Of a stretch of DNA of 8,988 nucleotides, positions 5,692-8,988 are shown in pieces; position 1 is the stretch's first letter; every line of letters begins with the position of its first letter. The position numbers and the translations under genes are program-made. The stretch is from JBBRLA01 sp038231615 (lineage in GTDB: Bacteria > Myxococcota_A > Polyangia > Palsa-1104 > JAEUJZ01): positions 1 to 8,988 of the forward strand of contig JBBRLA010000340.1 of assembly GCA_038231615.1 (NCBI GenBank). The letters are read 5' to 3'. The notes beneath the pieces are model-generated. The model was not told where the DNA came from, did not search any database, and worked only from the letters and a program-made list of their open reading frames with translations.

Positions 5692-8313
5692 CTACGTACC
5701 GAATTCGTTGAGGACCGCGCCGGCCATGACCCGGCGCCCCAGGCGGTCCAGCGCCACGCTGACCTCCTTGCTCGTGGTGCTCCTTGATCGGACCAGGAAA
5801 AGCCCCGCGTCCGCGCAGCGCATCACGATCTTGGCGTCGGCGGCACTGGCTACGGCGGGCGAGTCAAGGATGACGTAGTCGAAGGTCTGTCGCAGATCGG
5901 CGATCACCATCGCGAATGCCTGCGAACTGAGCACCGCAGACCGCTTGACACGCGGACCCAGGGCGGGCACCAGAAAGAGGTTGGGCGCGTACTGCCACAC
6001 CTCTAGGCCGTTGCCGATGGCGTCTGGGTCGACCAGCGCCTCGGCCCGGGGCCGCGCCCCGAGCATCTCGGTCAGGCGAGGGGAACTAAGGTGCGCATCC
6101 ACCAGCACCACGCTATGGGCACCACCCTCGGCGTAGGCCAGCGCCAGATTGGCAGCGGCGGTGGTCTTCCCCTCGCCGCGCAGGGCGCTGGTCACCACCA
6201 GCACCCGGGGGTCCGACAAATCCTGCAGCCGGCAGCGCAAAAGGCGGTATTGCTCCGCCCGGGCGCCGTCCGGCGACGAGATCAGGAACAAATGGCGCGA
6301 CTCGGGCAGTTGACCCTGGTGCAGCGTGTGGCCCATCGCCGCAAGGCGGAACGCCGAACTTTGGGGTGAGGCCAGAAGGGCACTGCGGCTGCGCTCGGAG
6401 AAGGCCCCCGAACTGGTCGCCATCGCCCCCTGCCTGGGGCCCCTCTCCCTTTGGGCCGAGTAGACCACCATGTAGTCGCTGCTCCCCGTTCGGTCCCCGT
6501 TGCCGGCCGGGGGCGTCGCGCGGCCGGGCGGGGCCATGGGAGCGCCACGCGGTTCGGACACAGGCATGTGCATGGTTAAGGGCAGGGGCGGCGGGATCGA
6601 GGGGATCTTCTGAGGGCCGGAACCCAGTCGAGGCTCGCTGCGCTCGTAGGTAACCCCCGGCGGGGCCGAGGCCACGAACGATACCCGGTCGCTGGCCCTC
6701 GAGGAGATGCCTTGGTTGACCACGAGCAGCGACTCTGGCGTCCGATCCGAGCGGACCAGCTGCGTCCGCACACCGACGGCGCCCTGCTGGTCGTCGCTCA
6801 CGTCGGTCAGACCCTGACCGCTCGCCCCGTCTTTTCTGGGCACCCGTCCCAGCACGGGCAGCTTGCTGGCCTTGGCCAAGTCGTAGACCGTGTAGATGTG
6901 CGGGTCGGTCAACGCCCGGAACACTCCGATGAGCAGCCCGATCCCGAGGCCGAGCAGCATACACAGAGCACTCATCATCTTGCGGCTGACCCCCCGGGGC
7001 GCGGAAGGCAGTCTCGCGGGCTCCTCGATCCGCGCGGCCAGATTCCCCTTGACCTTGCTCAGCTCCTCGTTGACCTGGGCGTCCAATTCCCGCTCGTGCA
7101 GCTTCTCGTAGGCGGCGCGGGTGGTCTCCATGTCGCGGGCCAGGCGCGCGTACTCCGCCTCCGCGGACAGAGCCTGGACGTCGGGGACCACCGGCTTCCT
7201 CGACGTCCCCTTAGTGCGCAAAATGGTCACTTGCCGGTCGAGCGCCGCCATCTGCACCCGGGCCTCGTTCAAGGTGCGCAGGTCGTTGGCCAGGTTGCGA
7301 TCGCGGCGCGTCTTGTTCTCGTGGATCTCCTGCTGCAGCCGCTCCAGCTCGCTGGAGACGCGCTGGAACTCAGGGTATTCTTTGGTATAGTTTTGCGCCT
7401 TCAGCTCGGAGAGCTGCTGCTGAAGCCGCTCGATTTCGTTGACCTTGGTCTGCACCGGGTCAAGTTTCTGCGACGCCTCGATCTGGGCCACCCGGGCCTC
7501 CAGCTCGGCGCGCTCCGAAAGCAGCGCGCGCACCTGGGGCGAATTGGACGCTTCCAGCACCTGGACCGGCATCATCCCCGAGCCTCGCTCCTTGCTGCTC
7601 AGAAGGAGCTTGTCGGCCACCCCCAGTCCCAGCTTGCTGTGTTCTCCCCCGGAGGATGACATCATCATACCGGGGTGTGTGCGCAGGAAGCGCACCGCAT
7701 CGAACTCGGCCTGGATCATCTTCTCCCGGGCGGATTCCGTCTCGTTGGTCAAGAAGGACCGGGCCTGCCGGGCGGTGGCGCTGCGCTGCTCCACCACATC
7801 GGCGACGCCGATCTCCGCTAGGCGCTGGGCGATGCGCTGGACCAGCACTGGGTCATGCCCATCGTAAATCACCCGGAACACCCGGCGGGTAACCGGCTCG
7901 ACCTGCACGTGCTGCTTGATGTGGTCCGAAAGCTCCTCCCGCCCAGCGGTGGTGCGCAAAAGGGGCGCGTGCTGAAGCTGCGGTTCGGCGGATAGCTCGG
8001 TCAGCACGGCTTCGAGCTTGGGGTCCACCACGAAGCGCGCCCGAAACGAGCTGGCCAGCGCGTCGGGCAGATCCGACGCCTCGCCGTCGTCCTTCTGCCC
8101 GGTGCCCAAATGGGCGTCGAGGTAATCCCCCACCCGGACCTGCGCCTCGGCGTGATAGACCGGCTCGTAGCCACGGGCGTAGACGAAGCCCAGACAGGCC
8201 AGACAGACGCCGCTCATCAGCGCCAGCGGCCAGTGCTGCGCCAAGCGGTAAAGGAGGTTCCACGTCTCTCCGGATCGGTCGGGGGGGCTCGCCACACGGC
8301 GGGTTGATGCCAT
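5692..8313 (-). CDS. Wzc-like polysaccharide copolymerase with BY-kinase-type ATPase domain (divergent)
   Basis: Inner-membrane protein of exopolysaccharide or capsule chain-length control and export (873 aa). Order: cytoplasmic N-terminus, TM1 (about 29-46), periplasmic Wzz-type region with long coiled coil (about 260-425), a Pro-containing segment before TM2 (PARLPSAPRG, 431-440), TM2 (446-467), a long low-complexity linker (about 490-665), and a C-terminal ATPase. The ATPase has EX2RX2R (E687, R690, R693), Walker A GEGKTT (713-718) and Walker B VILDSPA (D817). Walker A' reads VDAHLSSPR (738-746), where families usually have Asp-x-Asp: the second Asp is His741. The last 60 residues contain no tyrosine, so the usual autophosphorylated Tyr cluster is absent. 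ATG 8313 was preferred over TTG 8388, since the extra 25 residues look non-native; neither has a clear Shine-Dalgarno sequence. It is probably first in a three-gene minus-strand cluster. No glycosyltransferase, Wzx/Wzy or Wza gene lies in the window. Confidence 0.92.
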   Translation of the reverse strand: MASTRRVASPPDRSGETWNLLYRLAQHWPLALMSGVCLACLGFVYARGYEPVYHAEAQVRVGDYLDAHLGTGQKDDGEASDLPDALASSFRARFVVDPKLEAVLTELSAEPQLQHAPLLRTTAGREELSDHIKQHVQVEPVTRRVFRVIYDGHDPVLVQRIAQRLAEIGVADVVEQRSATARQARSFLTNETESAREKMIQAEFDAVRFLRTHPGMMMSSSGGEHSKLGLGVADKLLLSSKERGSGMMPVQVLEASNSPQVRALLSERAELEARVAQIEASQKLDPVQTKVNEIERLQQQLSELKAQNYTKEYPEFQRVSSELERLQQEIHENKTRRDRNLANDLRTLNEARVQMAALDRQVTILRTKGTSRKPVVPDVQALSAEAEYARLARDMETTRAAYEKLHERELDAQVNEELSKVKGNLAARIEEPARLPSAPRGVSRKMMSALCMLLGLGIGLLIGVFRALTDPHIYTVYDLAKASKLPVLGRVPRKDGASGQGLTDVSDDQQGAVGVRTQLVRSDRTPESLLVVNQGISSRASDRVSFVASAPPGVTYERSEPRLGSGPQKIPSIPPPLPLTMHMPVSEPRGAPMAPPGRATPPAGNGDRTGSSDYMVVYSAQRERGPRQGAMATSSGAFSERSRSALLASPQSSAFRLAAMGHTLHQGQLPESRHLFLISSPDGARAEQYRLLRCRLQDLSDPRVLVVTSALRGEGKTTAAANLALAYAEGGAHSVVLVDAHLSSPRLTEMLGARPRAEALVDPDAIGNGLEVWQYAPNLFLVPALGPRVKRSAVLSSQAFAMVIADLRQTFDYVILDSPAVASAADAKIVMRCADAGLFLVRSRSTTSKEVSVALDRLGRRVMAGAVLNEFGT

Positions 8314-8389
8314 CGGTTCAGTAGTCTTTCGCGCAAAGGCCGCTTTCGCCAGAATCCCGCCCTTGCGACCGCAGCCATCCCGGACCAAG

Positions 8390-8401
8390 GTAGAGCTCTA
8401 C
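8390..8401. promoter_or_regulatory. 12-bp perfect palindrome upstream of the Wzc-like gene
   Basis: GTAGAGCTCTAC is a perfect palindrome 76 bp upstream of ATG 8313 on the minus strand, inside the 260-bp gap 8314-8573. The surrounding 8390-8510 stretch is visibly more AT-rich than the coding DNA, as expected for a promoter region. On the minus strand a TATAGT hexamer lies just upstream of the palindrome (8408-8413), but no good -35 partner was found. It could be an operator; no regulator is identified. Confidence 0.25.
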
Positions 8402-8573
8402 AGCGTGGACTATAGACCTAGCAAGGTACTACACCCTCGGCTAGCTTACAATATTCAGAGCGAATACTTGCAGTCAGGGACATTTGTTGACTCGTCTGAG
8501 GATTGTCCACTGGCCTGCAGCGCACACCTGACCACAGGTCGTCTTTGAATCTGTGGGGCCAGCCGCGGCGGGG

Positions 8574-8753
8574 TTAGCCCTTCAGCGGGTTGGCTTCCAG
8601 GAATCGCTTGGCATCATCGCCTGCCTTGTTGGCGCCGTCGTAGATGGCCTTGCCGACCAGCAAGACGATCGCCAGAGCCACACAGACCAGCAAGGCCTTC
8701 TCGGCGCCGTTGAAGCCGGCTTCATCCGCAAGAAAGTCGTGGATCGTCTTCAT
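8574..8753 (-). CDS. Flp-type pilin-like small prepilin
   Basis: A 59-residue protein built like a Flp/Fap pilin. It has a short hydrophilic leader ending in Gly (MKTIHDFLADEAG, cleavage predicted after G13), Glu at mature position +5 (FNGAE, E18), then a hydrophobic helix (about 20-38, ALLVCVALAIVLLVGKAIY) and a short charged tail. Typical Flp pilins have Glu-Tyr at +5/+6; here +6 is Lys. It would be processed by a prepilin peptidase and assembled by a Tad machine, or act as a minor pilin; neither set of genes is in the window. Start: GGAG (8762-8765) lies 8 nt before ATG 8753, the best ribosome site in the window. An in-frame GTG at 8789 would give a longer leader and lacks a Shine-Dalgarno sequence. 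A sigma-54-like promoter is placed just upstream. No clear terminator follows; the next gene on this strand starts 260 bp on. Confidence 0.78.
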   Translation of the reverse strand: MKTIHDFLADEAGFNGAEKALLVCVALAIVLLVGKAIYDGANKAGDDAKRFLEANPLKG

Positions 8754-8800
8754 GTCAATCGCTCCATGGTCGGGTTTCGCTGCGTTCACAGGTTACACTA

Positions 8801-8816
8801 GGCAGCTATCGTGCCA
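8801..8816 (-). promoter_or_regulatory. Sigma-54 (-24/-12) promoter candidate for the pilin-like gene
   Basis: On the minus strand the sequence reads TGGCACG, 4 nt, then CTGCC, against the sigma-54 consensus TGGCACG-N4-TTGCW. The -24 GG (8814-8815) and -12 GC (8802-8803) are separated by exactly 10 nt. Predicted transcription start is near 8790, giving an untranslated leader of about 37 nt that contains the GGAG ribosome site of the pilin-like gene. Pilin genes in this lineage are known to use sigma-54 (for example pilA of Myxococcus). Activity is inferred. Confidence 0.6.
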
Positions 8817-8828
8817 GCCTTCAGACGG

Positions 8829-8863
8829 CCCCTCATCTCAACAAAATTCACCCTTTTGAGGGG
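8829..8863. repeat. Inverted repeat CCCCTCA / TGAGGGG
   Basis: Seven-bp perfect arms (8829-8835 and 8857-8863) are separated by a 21-nt AT-rich stretch, about 40-75 bp upstream of the predicted sigma-54 start. A second small dyad, GGGGA-TC-TCCCC (8860-8871), overlaps the right arm. They could be protein-binding sites; the region has no gene. Confidence 0.35.
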
Positions 8864-8876
8864 ATCTCCCCGGTCT

Positions 8877-8922
8877 CGGATGCGGAGTCTGGCCCTCACC
8901 TGCTGATTCAGGCCCGCATCCG
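8877..8922. promoter_or_regulatory. 9-bp inverted repeat pair, possible activator (enhancer) site
   Basis: CGGATGCGG (8877-8885) and its exact reverse complement CCGCATCCG (8914-8922) are separated by 28 bp. Relative to the predicted sigma-54 start near 8790 they fall at about -87 to -95 and -124 to -132, where enhancer-binding activators usually bind. No activator gene is in the window, so the role is inferred. Confidence 0.35.
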
Positions 8923-8942
8923 TACAGCTGGCTCATTGCGAT

Positions 8943-8977
8943 CCCCATCCATCCTGAGATGGGGCGACTCTTTTGTT
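8943..8977 (+). terminator. Hairpin plus T-rich tail, possible intrinsic terminator
   Basis: CCCCATC (8943-8949) and GATGGGG (8958-8964) form a 7-bp stem with an 8-nt loop, followed after CGAC by TCTTTTGTT (8969-8977). The arrangement would terminate a plus-strand transcript, although the T-tract starts a few bases after the stem. No plus-strand gene precedes it in the window, so it may end an unseen small RNA, or be a regulatory dyad or chance. Confidence 0.3.
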
Positions 8978-8988
8978 AGGCGTGAAGT

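Noticed and set aside
6712..7659. Plus-strand open frame (315 codons) opposite the Wzc-like gene
   Set aside because: It has no domain motifs, and the composition is that of an antisense shadow of the coiled-coil region.
8412..8432. Sigma-54-like GG...GC pair on the minus strand upstream of the Wzc-like gene
   Set aside because: GG and GC are 11 nt apart instead of the required 10, and the flanking consensus is poor.
8517..8538. Partial similarity (GCAGCGCAC, then ACCACAG) to the 38-bp repeat
   Set aside because: The match is split by a 5-nt insertion and lacks the left arm of the hairpin; likely chance.
8363..8548. Plus-strand ORF of 61 codons in the gap before the Wzc-like gene
   Set aside because: It starts with TTG, has no ribosome site and no recognisable motif, and overlaps the promoter-like AT-rich region.
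8556..8580. Possible terminator of the pilin-like gene (GGGCTA / TGGCCC on the minus strand)
   Set aside because: The stem is 6 bp and needs a G-U pair, the loop is 13 nt and no T-tract follows.

Overview
This is a GC-rich window of chromosome-like bacterial DNA. Its gene types (a Hanks-type Ser/Thr kinase fused to a response-regulator receiver, a PATAN/DUF4388 protein, a large alanine/proline-rich L,D-transpeptidase, a Wzc-like polysaccharide copolymerase and a Flp-type pilin with a sigma-54-like promoter) suggest a member of the Myxococcota or another deltaproteobacterial-type lineage. That placement rests on gene content and composition only; no rRNA or other marker gene is present.

Layout, left to right. 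Positions 1-559 hold the decayed 3' part of an IS630-family transposase, with an internal deletion and frame break. Positions 560-809 are non-coding and carry two identical 38-bp copies of a hairpin-forming sequence separated by 38 bp. Positions 810-2288 (+) encode a soluble Ser/Thr protein kinase with a C-terminal receiver domain. Convergent with it, 13 bp away, a minus-strand cluster reads from right to left: a Wzc/BY-kinase-like chain-length protein (8313-5692), a secreted L,D-transpeptidase (5616-3853) and a pseudo-receiver/PATAN protein (3774-2302). Gaps of 75 and 78 bp and a shared strand suggest, but do not prove, co-transcription. Upstream of it on the same strand is a 59-residue Flp-like prepilin (8753-8574), with a good Shine-Dalgarno sequence and a close sigma-54 -24/-12 match. 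The right edge (8820-8988) is non-coding and rich in inverted repeats.

Functionally the window reads as a cell-surface locus (polysaccharide export or length control, peptidoglycan cross-linking or anchoring, a small pilin) next to signalling genes. Three signalling-type proteins depart from textbook form. The kinase carries its own intact receiver. The facing PATAN protein has a receiver-like domain that has lost the phospho-accepting Asp and the conserved Lys. The Wzc-like protein keeps Walker A, Walker B and EX2RX2R but has an altered Walker A' and no C-terminal tyrosine cluster. A functional link among them is inference from proximity.
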